A DNA stretch of 43,082 nt, taken from positions 6,535 through 49,616 of the forward strand of contig JAAAUF010000209.1 of the NCBI GenBank assembly GCA_015499985.1. Reading direction: 5' to 3'. The first letter of the stretch is position 1. Every line of letters starts with the position of its first letter. The translations under genes and the position numbers were made by a program. The notes beneath the pieces were generated by a model. It was not told the origin of the DNA, made no database searches, and saw only the letters and a list, made by a program, of their open reading frames with translations. Shown here piece by piece: positions 10,400 through 19,932 of the stretch. The stretch is from Haplosporangium gracile. Its lineage: Eukaryota > Mortierellomycota > Mortierellomycetes > Mortierellales > Mortierellaceae.

Positions 10400-12409
10400 A
10401 TGCAGCCAGCTACGGCTACATTCTTCTCTACAGTAGAACTCGTCGATCTTTTGTCAACCTTCCTGGACCACAAAGCTCTCGCCCGTCTGTCAACAACAAG
10501 CTCCGCCATCGATTATGTCTGCTCACCTATCATCTGGCGCAATGTTACTTTCAAGGGCTGGCAGTACAATGAACACAAGGAGGTTCATGTCGAACGCTTC
10601 AAGGGTCTAGCTGGACGAGAACATCATGTGCGGACGCTTGACATGGACGCTGACTCCTTGGTTCTCTACATGAACGGGACTGGTGAACCTATCGATCCTT
10701 TGTCTCCCACAAGGCCCGATTGGGTGCCAGCTCCACATCCACAATCCTCCTTCAAAGCAGTCTGCTTCTCACCCATGACCCGACTGACGCGTCTTGAGTG
10801 CGACCTTCAGCCGACCTCCAGTTATGAATCAAGCCGTATCCCAGGCGTCGGCAAGTTTGACTCTAGCAACATGTTCCCTCAACTTTGCTGGTTACTAGAA
10901 CTCAACCGTAGCTTGATCTGTCTTTCCTTGACAGGGCTACAGTACAAGACCACCCTCGACATGTTTCTCCTTGCTCGTTCCATTGGCAGCTTAAGCGAGC
11001 TCAAACATCTCTACGTCAAATTTCGTGATTATGGAAAACATTCGTTTGAAGAAATAACAAATCTGTTCTTTTGCCTGCCCATATCGTTGGAGTCGTTGAC
11101 GTTGAAAACTGACCTCTGCACGAGCGTCAGTCTGGAGGAGACGGATTCAGATCATTTCGCGAAGTCTTTGACTCTGCGGGATGGCCCTTTGCTTCGCCTG
11201 AAGGAACTCGAGCTCCCCATTTACAAGGTCACGCCACAGTCTGAGTATGGGCGGATCTTGAGTCACTGCCCTCAGATCAACACCCTCAGCTTTCTCCCGG
11301 TGCACCAAGAGTCCGCGTCTATGATCAAAAAGATCACACCGTTGGTCAAGAGGTACTGTCGACACATCCGCAATGTCAAGGCTACTAGAGCGACATTATG
11401 GTGGTACGATTGGAACCCTTTTGATATCCTTGATGGGGTCAACTCTACTCTCGAATCTCTCCAATTCGATTCCTTTAATCCCGACTACGATGAGGTCAGC
11501 GAAGATCTTGCGTTGTCTTCCTTCCAGTACCACAGCGTGACTTTGCGGGATGTCCGGCTCACGAGGTGCCAGTGGCTGAGCAACGAGATCATGCAGTCCA
11601 TTCTAACAACCTGCGCCACACTGGAAAGACTGGAGATCACTCAAAGAGCGAGCAGGCGGGAACTTCACAGTGAAATGCGAGATCGAGTAATTGCCAGACT
11701 ACCAGGCTTAGTCGCTCACAAGTGGGTCTGCACCGGTCTCAAGCACCTCGAGCTGACCATTGACTGGGGTCAGTTCAAGGACCCTACCCCGACACATCTA
11801 CCGGCATACTACCTCCAACACTCCAGTTCAGCTCCATTAGATCAGGACCAGGAACAATGGAACCTTCTCGAGAGACTCTATGGGCAGATCGGGTCACTTG
11901 TGGAGCTGGAGGTCCTGAACTTGAGTGCATATATCAACCGGATGCATATTAATCAATACGAACCGGAGAACTATCGCCATGGGATCGTCTGCGGTGGAGT
12001 ATTTGACATGTCGTTTCGCAGCAATGATCGATTTCCGTTGTTGCTCTCGCTTGGTGTTCATGGTGGTCGACGCGGCTATCTTGACTGGCTATCTGGACTG
12101 AGGAACCTGAAGGAGCTACGTGGATCGGTCCATCTAGGTAACCCCGAGGTCGCGATGACGCTGAAGCAGGATGAACTCGAGTGGATGGTGGAACACTGGC
12201 CAAGGCTACAAGTCCTCGAGTTGCTTCCGTACCAAGACGAGGTTCCTGTCCATGTCGGGGTCGGCGGATACGAACACCTGAACTGGCTGCTGAGACGAAA
12301 ACCTGGATTGGATCTCCGCAGAAACTGGCGCTCACACAATATGTCTTGGGATGGTCTGTGGACCCAAGATGAGCTGGATACCCTATTAAATACTTGGCAA
12401 AAGGACTAG
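10400..12409 (+). CDS. F-box/LRR-type protein, tandem copy A
   Basis: Single-exon gene for 669 residues; start chosen at CACCATG, matching its paralogue at 12865. Residues about 5-50 (ATFFSTVELVDLLSTFL, then a second helix ending SPIIWRNVTFK) form an F-box-like pair of helices. The rest consists of irregular leucine-rich repeats (LSELKHLYV, LVELEVLNLS) and a C-terminal block with NLKELRGSV, DELEWMVEHWPRLQVLEL and LNWLLRRKPGLDLRRNW. F-box proteins bind Skp1 and bring substrates to SCF ubiquitin ligases; the substrate is unknown. Bases 11750-12312 differ from 14203-14765 at one position, whereas the upstream halves of the two genes are clearly diverged, which points to recent gene conversion. 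The F-box is weak by eye, so 'LRR protein with F-box-like N-terminus' is the safest name. Confidence 0.8.
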   Translation: MQPATATFFSTVELVDLLSTFLDHKALARLSTTSSAIDYVCSPIIWRNVTFKGWQYNEHKEVHVERFKGLAGREHHVRTLDMDADSLVLYMNGTGEPIDPLSPTRPDWVPAPHPQSSFKAVCFSPMTRLTRLECDLQPTSSYESSRIPGVGKFDSSNMFPQLCWLLELNRSLICLSLTGLQYKTTLDMFLLARSIGSLSELKHLYVKFRDYGKHSFEEITNLFFCLPISLESLTLKTDLCTSVSLEETDSDHFAKSLTLRDGPLLRLKELELPIYKVTPQSEYGRILSHCPQINTLSFLPVHQESASMIKKITPLVKRYCRHIRNVKATRATLWWYDWNPFDILDGVNSTLESLQFDSFNPDYDEVSEDLALSSFQYHSVTLRDVRLTRCQWLSNEIMQSILTTCATLERLEITQRASRRELHSEMRDRVIARLPGLVAHKWVCTGLKHLELTIDWGQFKDPTPTHLPAYYLQHSSSAPLDQDQEQWNLLERLYGQIGSLVELEVLNLSAYINRMHINQYEPENYRHGIVCGGVFDMSFRSNDRFPLLLSLGVHGGRRGYLDWLSGLRNLKELRGSVHLGNPEVAMTLKQDELEWMVEHWPRLQVLELLPYQDEVPVHVGVGGYEHLNWLLRRKPGLDLRRNWRSHNMSWDGLWTQDELDTLLNTWQKD

Positions 12410-12526
12410 ATTTTCACTTTAGTATTACGCGTCTCTTTCTTTACCTCTTGTTACCATGGGCCCCATCTTTTTCATTTATTACCTACGTTTTTCTAGTCTC
12501 ATAAAAAAAAAAAGTCTTTTGGATGA

Positions 12527-12612
12527 GGTGGTTTGTCCTGCAGAGCCTCGTGGTCTGAGAGGAGCGCAACGAGTTCAAGTGTGTGGAGGAACATTGCCTC
12601 CGCGGAGCACAT
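12527..12612 (-). pseudogene. Short 5' remnant of an F-box/LRR-type gene
   Basis: Minus-strand reading from the ATG at 12612 gives MCSAEAMFLHTLELVALLSD and then EALQ before similarity ends. It aligns with the relic at 10090-10190 but lacks about 17 bases in the middle, which breaks the frame. It lies at the same place relative to copy B as the first relic does to copy A, so gene and upstream relic were probably duplicated together. Confidence 0.45.
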
Positions 12613-12758
12613 GCAGATGTAGATGGTGTCGTGTTGAATGCGCACATGGCGCAGCTGTTATTCCGAAGGGTAAAAAGGGGGACTGGTCAGATTTGAGCCA
12701 TCTCTCAGGGTGCATGTCAGTGCATGCGCATTTGTCTTTTCGCTCTCCTATAGGTAAT

Positions 12759-12766
12759 GCATAAAA
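12759..12766 (+). promoter_or_regulatory. TATA-like element of copy B
   Basis: CATAAAAG lies about 100 bases before the ATG at 12865. It supports treating the upstream in-frame ATG at 12757 as non-coding, because that ATG overlaps this element. Confidence 0.4.
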
Positions 12767-12864
12767 GAGAATTGATAAGTCTCAAAATACTGTTCTCTTT
12801 TCTCTCTTCCTTTACCGCTTTTATCATCGTCAACCTCCTCCTCAACTTTACCTCTCATCCCACC

Positions 12865-14859
12865 ATGCTGCCAGCAACAGCTACTTTTTTCTCTACAGTT
12901 GAGCTCGTCGACTTCCTATCAACCTTTCTGGACCAGAAGGCACTCTCCCGTCTGTCAACAACAAGTTCCACTCTAGACTATGTCTGCTCACCTACCATCT
13001 GGCGCAATGTTACTTTTAAGGACTGGCAGTACAATGAATACAAGGAGGTTCACGCCGAACGCTTCAAGGGTCTAGCTGGACGAGAACACCACGTGCGGAC
13101 GCTCGACATAGATGCTGATTCCCTGATACTATACATGAACGGGATTGGAGAACCTGTCGACAGTTTGTCTTCGCCCTCTAGACCGGAATGGATGCCGTCC
13201 CAAGATCTACAGTCCTCTTTTAAGAACATCTCCTTCTTGCCCATAACTAGCCTAACACGTCTTAAGTGCGGTCTGTTCCCGAGCAACTATTACACGCCAA
13301 CTTACATCCCAGGAGTCGACAAGTATGACTCCAGTAACCTAGTCCCTCAACTCTGCTGGCTATTGGAGCTCAACCCTTGTTTGACTCATCTCACCTTGAC
13401 ATGGCTGGAACTCAAGGCGACTTTTGACGAGGTTCTTCTTCTTCGCAGCATCGCCAGTTTAAACGAACTCGAGCACCTCCACGTCGAATCTCGCCATGGT
13501 GACGAACGTTGGTTGGCGTCAATGACAGCTCTCTTCTTCTGCCTGCCCATGTCGTTGGTGTCTTTGGTATTGAGATCTGGGTTTTCCGCGAGGCTGGAGG
13601 ATACATTGGAGGAGGAGGATGAGGATATAGCTCCTATTGTCGAGACGTTAATTTTGCGAGAAGGGCCCTTGCTTCATCTGAAGGAGCTTGAGCTCCCTAT
13701 TCACAAGGACATGCAGCTGTCAGAGTATGGTCGGATCCTGGAGCACTGCCCTTACATCGACACTTTCAGCCTTCTCCCAATATACCCAAATTCCGTGCCG
13801 GTCATCAAGGAAGTTGCGCCATTAGTCAAGAGGTACTGTCGATACATCCGCCATATCAAGGCCAGAAAAGAGGCGTCAGACTGGTATAGCTGGAATCCTG
13901 TTGATATTCTCGATGGCGTCCACTCTACTCTCGAGTCTTTCCTAGTCGAGTATTACGACCAAGGCTACGATCAGGCTAGCGAGGATCTTGTTATGTCTTC
14001 GTTCCAGCGCCACAGCACCACATTGAGGGATGTCAGACTTTCGAGCTGCCAGAGGCTGAGCAACGCGGTCATAGGGTCCATTCTAACAACCTGTGCCGCT
14101 CTCGAGAGACTGGAAATCTGCAATCGGGCTAATAACTGCGCAGTCGCCAAGTTGCCAGAGATAGTCGCTCACGAGTGGGTCTGCACCGGTCTCAAGCATC
14201 TTGAGCTGACCATTGACTGGGGTCAGTTCAAGGACCCTACCCCGACACATCTACCGGCATACTACCTCCAACACTCCAGTTCAGCTCCATTAGATCAGGA
14301 CCAGGAACAATGGAACCTTCTCGAGAGACTCTATGGGCAGATCGGGTCACTTGTGGAGCTGGAGGTCCTGAACTTGAGTGCATATATCAACCGGATGCAT
14401 ATTAATCAATACGAACCGGAGAACTATCGCCATGGGATCGTCTGCGGTGGAGTTTTTGACATGTCGTTTCGCAGCAATGATCGATTTCCGTTGTTGCTCT
14501 CGCTTGGTGTTCATGGTGGTCGACGCGGCTATCTTGACTGGCTATCTGGACTGAGGAACCTGAAGGAGCTACGTGGATCGGTCCATCTAGGTAACCCCGA
14601 GGTCGCGATGACGCTGAAGCAGGATGAACTCGAGTGGATGGTGGAACACTGGCCAAGGCTACAAGTCCTCGAGTTGCTTCCGTACCAAGACGAGGTTCCT
14701 GTCCATGTCGGGGTCGGCGGATACGAACACCTGAACTGGCTGCTGAGACGAAAACCTGGATTGGACCTTCGTAGAAATTGGCCATCACGTAATACGTCTT
14801 GGGATGGTCTGTGGACCAAGGGTGAATTGGATACCCTATTAAATACCCAGCATGGATAA
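12865..14859 (+). CDS. F-box/LRR-type protein, tandem copy B
   Basis: Single-exon gene for 664 residues. The frame is open from 12757, but the start at CACCATG (12865) gives an N-terminus aligning residue for residue with copy A (ATFFSTVELVDFLSTFL). The 36-residue extension would be an unrelated hydrophobic stretch overlapping the TATA-like element. Layout is as in copy A: F-box-like helices about 5-50, irregular LRRs, C-terminal KELRGSV / DELEWMVEHWPRL block. An acidic run (EEEDEDIA) near residue 250 is absent from copy A. The segment 14203-14765 is nearly identical to copy A, after which the ends diverge again. Substrate unknown. Confidence 0.8.
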   Translation: MLPATATFFSTVELVDFLSTFLDQKALSRLSTTSSTLDYVCSPTIWRNVTFKDWQYNEYKEVHAERFKGLAGREHHVRTLDIDADSLILYMNGIGEPVDSLSSPSRPEWMPSQDLQSSFKNISFLPITSLTRLKCGLFPSNYYTPTYIPGVDKYDSSNLVPQLCWLLELNPCLTHLTLTWLELKATFDEVLLLRSIASLNELEHLHVESRHGDERWLASMTALFFCLPMSLVSLVLRSGFSARLEDTLEEEDEDIAPIVETLILREGPLLHLKELELPIHKDMQLSEYGRILEHCPYIDTFSLLPIYPNSVPVIKEVAPLVKRYCRYIRHIKARKEASDWYSWNPVDILDGVHSTLESFLVEYYDQGYDQASEDLVMSSFQRHSTTLRDVRLSSCQRLSNAVIGSILTTCAALERLEICNRANNCAVAKLPEIVAHEWVCTGLKHLELTIDWGQFKDPTPTHLPAYYLQHSSSAPLDQDQEQWNLLERLYGQIGSLVELEVLNLSAYINRMHINQYEPENYRHGIVCGGVFDMSFRSNDRFPLLLSLGVHGGRRGYLDWLSGLRNLKELRGSVHLGNPEVAMTLKQDELEWMVEHWPRLQVLELLPYQDEVPVHVGVGGYEHLNWLLRRKPGLDLRRNWPSRNTSWDGLWTKGELDTLLNTQHG

Positions 14860-15139
14860 ATTTTTTACTTTTAAGTCGTAAACCTCATCGTCTCTCTGCA
14901 TCGTAATTTGTTTTCGTTGTGTCCCTTTCTTACATCGCCTCCAGTTTAAACATGAAAAATAAAAACGAACTAATAAGATAGGGAGTAGCAGAGATTGAAG
15001 TGGAAGCAAGCGGACAAAAATACCAACACCAAAATCGCGCACTGACAAGTTTTGGTACCAAAAGTCGTCTAGCCATTTTTTTTTCTTGTGGAAGATAGTC
15101 GGGAAGACAAAAAAAAACAAAAAGAGGGGCAGAGGGGTA
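14860..15139. other. Intergenic spacer between converging F-box copies
   Basis: AT-rich spacer between the stop of copy B and the 3' end of the minus-strand decayed gene. ATGAAAAATAAAAACG near 14950 may include the polyadenylation region of copy B. No coding frame is supported. Confidence 0.4.
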
Positions 15140-16145
15140 TTAGTACTCCATTTTCCAAACGCCGGGCATGTAAGTACTTATTAGCACCAGGTACTGCATC
15201 CATCTCGAGATCGTCCGTAGTTTTTGCGTTGTGAGTTTGAACCTCGATCAGGGGGTTCAGCTTCATCAATAGGCTCAATGCCTCGGCTTCCGGCCCACTG
15301 ACACGCTTGCGTTTTTGAGCCTTGTATTCCAGGAACCTGATCCGCTCCGGCTTGGTCCAATTCTGCGCCACCTCATCGTGCCTCGTTTTTGGTGTAGGTA
15401 TCGGCGATCTCGGGGTAATAAACCCTAGCCATCTCATCCACTTCCCTCAAGTTCTTGAGTTCTGCCATCCAGCTGAGGTAGGGCTTGCGGTTGTTGGCGC
15501 CGTCACTAGTGGTCACATCAGCTGATAAAACGCCGCTGTGCCGTAACTTTCTGTTGGGCTGATGGCCAAGAGTCCCAGTCAATTCAGGGATCCGAGTTGG
15601 CGGTACAGCTTCCCTAGTGCCTCTCAGCGCACATTGTTCTTGTCCGAGTACTTGGAGTGCGCCTTTTGACGATAATGGTGTCAGAGCTGTTGATCTTGAC
15701 TGAGAATTCCAAATGTCAAATTTGATCACTTGTCCATTTTTCGGCGCTGAAATGTTTAGCTGAATCCTGTCTATTGGTGCGCCATCTATCTCCCGGAGCT
15801 GAAGTCTCTTGAAGTTGAGTCAGGATGGGCTGCATGATTGGTTCATCGATAAGCCCAGGTTCAAGAGTCGATTGACCTTCAAAGTCGCTGTATGGTGTAA
15901 TAGGCCGAAAATTTGCGATCTCCAAATCCTCGAGGTTTTTCCCTGTAGACTGTAGACGAAGGAACTGCTGAGCAAACTTTTGTCCTTTTCGGCGGAGAGT
16001 GAATTTGAGGAGGTCGATGATGCATCAAATGACTGGTATAGCATATTTGAGACAGGTTGTCTATGAAAGTCCGGGTGTTGCAGTGTTCGACGAGGAGAAC
16101 AATGATTTCGATAGTTTGGAAGACTCTACCCGCTGCTGTCTTCAT
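15140..16145 (-). pseudogene. Decayed F-box/LRR-type gene
   Basis: The minus-strand ATG at 16145 begins MKTAAGRVFQTIEIIVLLVE and continues HCNTRTF, the family N-terminus. Family-like pieces then appear in different frames: EDLEIANFRPITPY near 15910, YLSWMAELKNLREV near 15470, and after another shift DEVAQNWTKPERIRFLEY near 15370, corresponding to the E-x-x-WM-x-x-x-WPRL block of intact members. The middle LRR part is much shorter than in intact copies, so deletions as well as frameshifts are likely. No set of canonical introns that I could find joins the pieces. It is convergent with copy B. Confidence 0.65.
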
Positions 16146-16381
16146 GGTTGATTGCGTTAGTTTGAAGCTAAGGTAAAACAAGTTTGCTCAAACAAACGCG
16201 CACTTTTGAAATTTGACTGTATTGGAGCAAACGTGAAACCCACCCAACGTTCTAGGGACAGTCAGTTCCATTCCTTTAAGGGTCTTTTCAACTTACAGCG
16301 CCTCCCATCCATTTAAACATGCTTCCCATCTTCTCTTCTTTCATTCAATTCGCCCAACAAGCAGTTGAAACAACAACCACC

Positions 16382-18123
16382 ATGAGCCCAACACTTTCTC
16401 CAGAAATCCAGATCATGATCGCTCAGAATCTCCAACACCAGGACCTCTCTCGTGCCGTTTTAATCAACAAAGAATGGTGCTCGACCTGCAACCCTCTTGA
16501 AACACCGACGGTTTATGAGCCTGTTCTTGTTAAAATATGTCATTCATCGACACGCAGCCCATATCAAGGTCCTGCTGACACGATATCTCGAACTTCTTCC
16601 ACTACTGATGCAACTAGACAATAACGACACCAATACTAACAACAAAAACAACAACAACAGCAACAACGACAACACTGCAGCAGAGCTATCACTGGTGGGG
16701 CTCGATATCCTACCTCATCGAGCGCAGCGCATCCTATCCTCGAACCAATACGACCTCCTGCTCGCCTTTCTCAAGAGAAACCCTCAATTACTGCATTTAA
16801 CTATCAGGAGGGTCTCGCAGAACACAGGGTCGTACCATGACGACCATCGCCAAATATTTACCTAACCTGCGAACTCTCAGTATCTTTGACGTCCTGGGTG
16901 TCCGACCTCCGTTTGTGTTCAAGGAGGCAGCTGTTCGCTTTCTGGACACTTGTTCGGCGGACCTGGAACGACTTGTGCTGGCATGGGAGACTGTTCCGTA
17001 CGCCGAAGTGGCGATTGACCATAATGAGGACGACGATGGTGAGGTGCGGGATTCTTTGACGATAAAGACACACCCGGCGCTCAGGTATCTCTCAGCAAGA
17101 GTCAATTCGAACTCTGTTCTTGCTTCGTTTGTTGAGGGCTGTTCGGGACTAAAGGCTGTTATCCACCCAGAGTTTCAAAGGAGGCGGGGCAATACTTTGT
17201 TTCAACACAGCTCATCACTTCACCTGGCCCCTCAACGGATCACTGGCGTGCGATTCATGGAGTTCTCTGTGCCCGACGCGATCTCTGACCACGGCACCAT
17301 TGCCAGTTTGATATCGACTATCAACAACACGCAAGACGGTGTTCAACAACAGTGGCACACGATCAGGGTTGAAGGCACCATCAATGGGGGAGGTCCTGAC
17401 GAGATTGTAAAAGCCATAGTCAATAATTGCACGCAAGGGCTGGTACATCTTCACATACCGCAAGAGTGGCAAGTGATGAGTCGGGACATTCATTCGATTC
17501 TTTGCAATGTGGGAGATTTGCGGGTGTATAACGTGGTTCATTTACCTAAGATGGATGCTTCGGACGCGATCTCGTCGCCTTGGGGTTGTCGCTGGTTGAC
17601 CAAGCTGTCGGTTCAGATTGTCAACATTCCTCGACCGGATATTGCCATTGACAGGAAAGGTCATGTCCGTACTTCGGCCGAAAGAGCAGCAGAGGGGACT
17701 GTGGAGGCGAGTCGTGCGATACAGTGAAAGGTCTATCGCCAACTCGGGGCGTTGACTTGTCTCGAGTTTCTTGACTTGGGGTTGGATAAAGGGAATGGGT
17801 CCAGGGAGGGACTTGTGTATAATATTAAGGGGACCATATACGGCCCCATATTTCAGTTGAACTGTCTAGAGATGTCGCTGGCGAGTGGATCGGGTCTTCT
17901 GGAAAAATTACAAAATCTGAGGTGTTTGAGGGTTGTGGGGATGGAACATAGGATCAGTGTTCCTGAGCTGCAGTGGATGATGGCGTATTTCCCTCGAATG
18001 GAACGATTTAATGGTGTCGATCCTGAGGTTTGTTATTTGCGGCTGTCTTTTCGTCCAACGCGAGAGTATGAGCCTGAGCCTGGGGTCCGCCAATGGCTAC
18101 CTCGCAGGTGGTATAGCAAATAG
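16382..18123 (+). pseudogene. Decayed F-box/LRR gene with two frameshifts and one nonsense codon
   Basis: Starts at ACCACCATG (an in-frame ATG at 16319 is also possible) with a good F-box, SPEIQIMIAQNLQHQDLSRA and then VLINKEW. Near 16495 the family sequence moves to the next frame (HAAHIKVLLTRYLELLPLL), and near 16830 to the third (TIAKYLPNLRTLSIFDV). From there it stays open except for a TGA at 17725-17727. The paralogue at 22945 has VIQRRIYRQLG where this copy has AIQ-stop-KVYRQLG; that paralogue uses AGA, one base away from TGA. The C-terminus (HRISVPELQWMMAYFPRMERF) is complete. The long conserved frames suggest recent inactivation or, less likely, sequencing errors. Confidence 0.75.
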
Positions 18124-18290
18124 TTGCCGGCAACAGGGAGCGATGAATTTTGTTTGGTCATGCACGGTCCACGACTGTGGCCTCTTGCCCTCTTTTGCGC
18201 GCTCTCTCTCTCTCTTTTTTTTAGCTTTGTCGAAATAAAAGTTCTCACAAACAAACCCAAAACAAACCTTTTCTTTTTTTCCGACAAACG

Positions 18291-19450
18291 AACAGCAACA
18301 ATCCACCAGTCATTCACGATCTCCTGGCCAGCCGGCTCGGACACCAGAGTCTGGGCCGAATCGCCCTCCTCAACAAGGCCTGCAACAAAATGTGGATACT
18401 CTACCTCTATAAAGACCTCCGCATCAAGACCTCACTCCAACGAAGCCGATTCATGACCGGCAAGTCCCTCACAGCATTCTCTCGCAACTGTCGCTATATC
18501 ACAGCCATCCAAATCCGCTACGCACTTACCCTTGTCCCCTTTGCCGACAAGGACGAGGTCCCGACGTTAATACTGCACACCCTCGACATTTTGACGGACA
18601 CCCAGGCAGAGACATTGACACAGGAAGAGGATCTGGCCATTGTGGGCGTATTGGCGAGGAGTCCTGGGCTTTTGCACTTGAGTATTCGCAGAGCGCCTAT
18701 TCACGCTGTCTGGATTCTGATGATCATTATGAGGTAAAGTTGCTCTGCGGACGTTGAATCTTTTTAAGGTTACAGAGTATGACAAGATCCCGCAGGGTAC
18801 TGTTGAGCTTGCCAAGGTGTTTCTGGGCCGGTGCTCGGCGGAACTCGAGACCCTCGTCCTTGCACTCTACATCAACGGGCTGTAAGTCAACCACGGCCAT
18901 CCACGGCATGGGGAATCGCTTTCGATCGCAGGGGAATTACCGACAACGCACAAGCAGCATTTAAAGCTCAAAGTGTTTACTTTGGTGGAACTTCAGGATG
19001 GGTCAGAGTTGGAGTTGACATGTGTTGAAGAGGTTTCCCCCCGGTTGCATTTCTGGATAGCGCGAGGCCACAGCACTCGGACGGGATCATTGGTTGGGTG
19101 ACTGACTGCAGTGATATCCAGGGTACTCTTGGGCAGTACAAAGGTGTATGGCCACAACCTCTATTCGTCATGAACCACGCTTCACGACCGAACGAAGACG
19201 AGTACATCTCGACAAACGTCCTTAATATCCTCAAACATGCCACCGGATCGGCGTGCCCGAACTGGAATGGATGAAGATTGACTTCCCGAACCTCGCCTCA
19301 CTCCGCGGTCTGGACCCTGTTCGTTCGATGGAAGTTAATACTTAGTGCAAGTCTGTGTTGAAAACGATGGGATTTTTTGGTCCTGAGGCACTGACCTGGG
19401 CACGGATGAACAAGATCGAGTGGTTGCCGAAAGAGGATCAGACGGACTAG
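18291..19450 (+). pseudogene. Heavily decayed F-box/LRR gene
   Basis: Opens without an ATG: VIHDLLASRLGHQSLGRIAL and then LNKACNKMW is an F-box frame but no Met precedes it. The frame runs to 18737; LRR pieces follow in other frames (TVELAKVFLGRCSAELETLV near 18800-18880), then disrupted sequence. A recognisable C-terminus, GVPELEWMKIDFPNLASLRG then LDP, lies near 19245-19320. It belongs to the same subfamily as 16382-18123 and 22945-24519 and lies directly downstream of the former, so it probably arose by tandem duplication. The tail to 19450 encodes an acidic stretch of uncertain origin. Confidence 0.65.
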
Positions 19451-19623
19451 GAGTGGCGATGGGAACATGTTCAAAATGAGGATTTGGATGTTGATGAGTA
19501 GAAGGACGAGGAAGGCGAGGAAGAAGAAGAGGAGGATGAAGAGGAAGAGGATTGGTAGTAGGAGAAAAATATAATAATAAGCCCAATAATTATTTATTAT
19601 TTTGAAAAATCAAGCAGAAATAA
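19451..19623. other. Spacer between converging genes
   Basis: Purine-rich (GA) DNA followed by an AT-rich stretch with AATAATTATTTATTATT, a probable shared 3' processing region for the plus-strand relic and the minus-strand F-box gene. No gene is supported. Confidence 0.4.
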
Positions 19624-19932
19624 TTACGGCTGTGAAGGAGGAGGAAGGGGAGAAGAAGTGGAGGATTGTCTGGCCATGGATGACTGTGAGGCCGCGTTAA
19701 TAGTTGTCACTGCCGTGAAGGCAGGGCTTGCTATGACGGGAGGTTGTGGCATAAAACTGGCGGTTGAAGCTGTGGAACGACCGACTGATCCTGGTAGAGC
19801 ACTGACAGGCGCCGCTGTGAATTCTGAAGAAGTCGTGCTCACAGGTGGGGGAGGATAGGCATAGTTTGCTGTGAATCCTAATATTGAAGAAGCTGGTCCT
19901 GCTGTGAAGGCTGGTCCAGTGTAAATCCTGAA
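19624..19932 (-). other. Probable frame-shifted C-terminal extension of the next gene
   Basis: In the minus-strand frame adjacent to that of the F-box gene, the sequence stays open from about 19932 to a TAA at 19626-19624. It repeats the motif FTA in the same Ser/Thr/Ala/Pro style as the gene's tail (AFTAGPA, LGFTANYAYPPPP, EFTAAPV, PAFTAVTT). The annotated frame stops at TAG 19880-19878. One single-base change around 19930 would account for the switch. I cannot tell a real mutation from an assembly error. Confidence 0.5.

Noticed and set aside
11949..12339. Long minus-strand frames inside copy A, repeated inside copy B
   Set aside because: They recur only because the coding strand is duplicated. 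Composition is not protein-like and they are antisense shadows.
12757..12864. Upstream extension of copy B that looks like a membrane anchor
   Set aside because: It overlaps a TATA-like element, is absent from copy A, and the CACCATG at 12865 matches the paralogue's start.
16382..18123. Intact multi-exon F-box gene rather than a pseudogene
   Set aside because: No canonical introns could be found that bridge the two frame changes, and the in-frame TGA at 17725 lies in conserved sequence.
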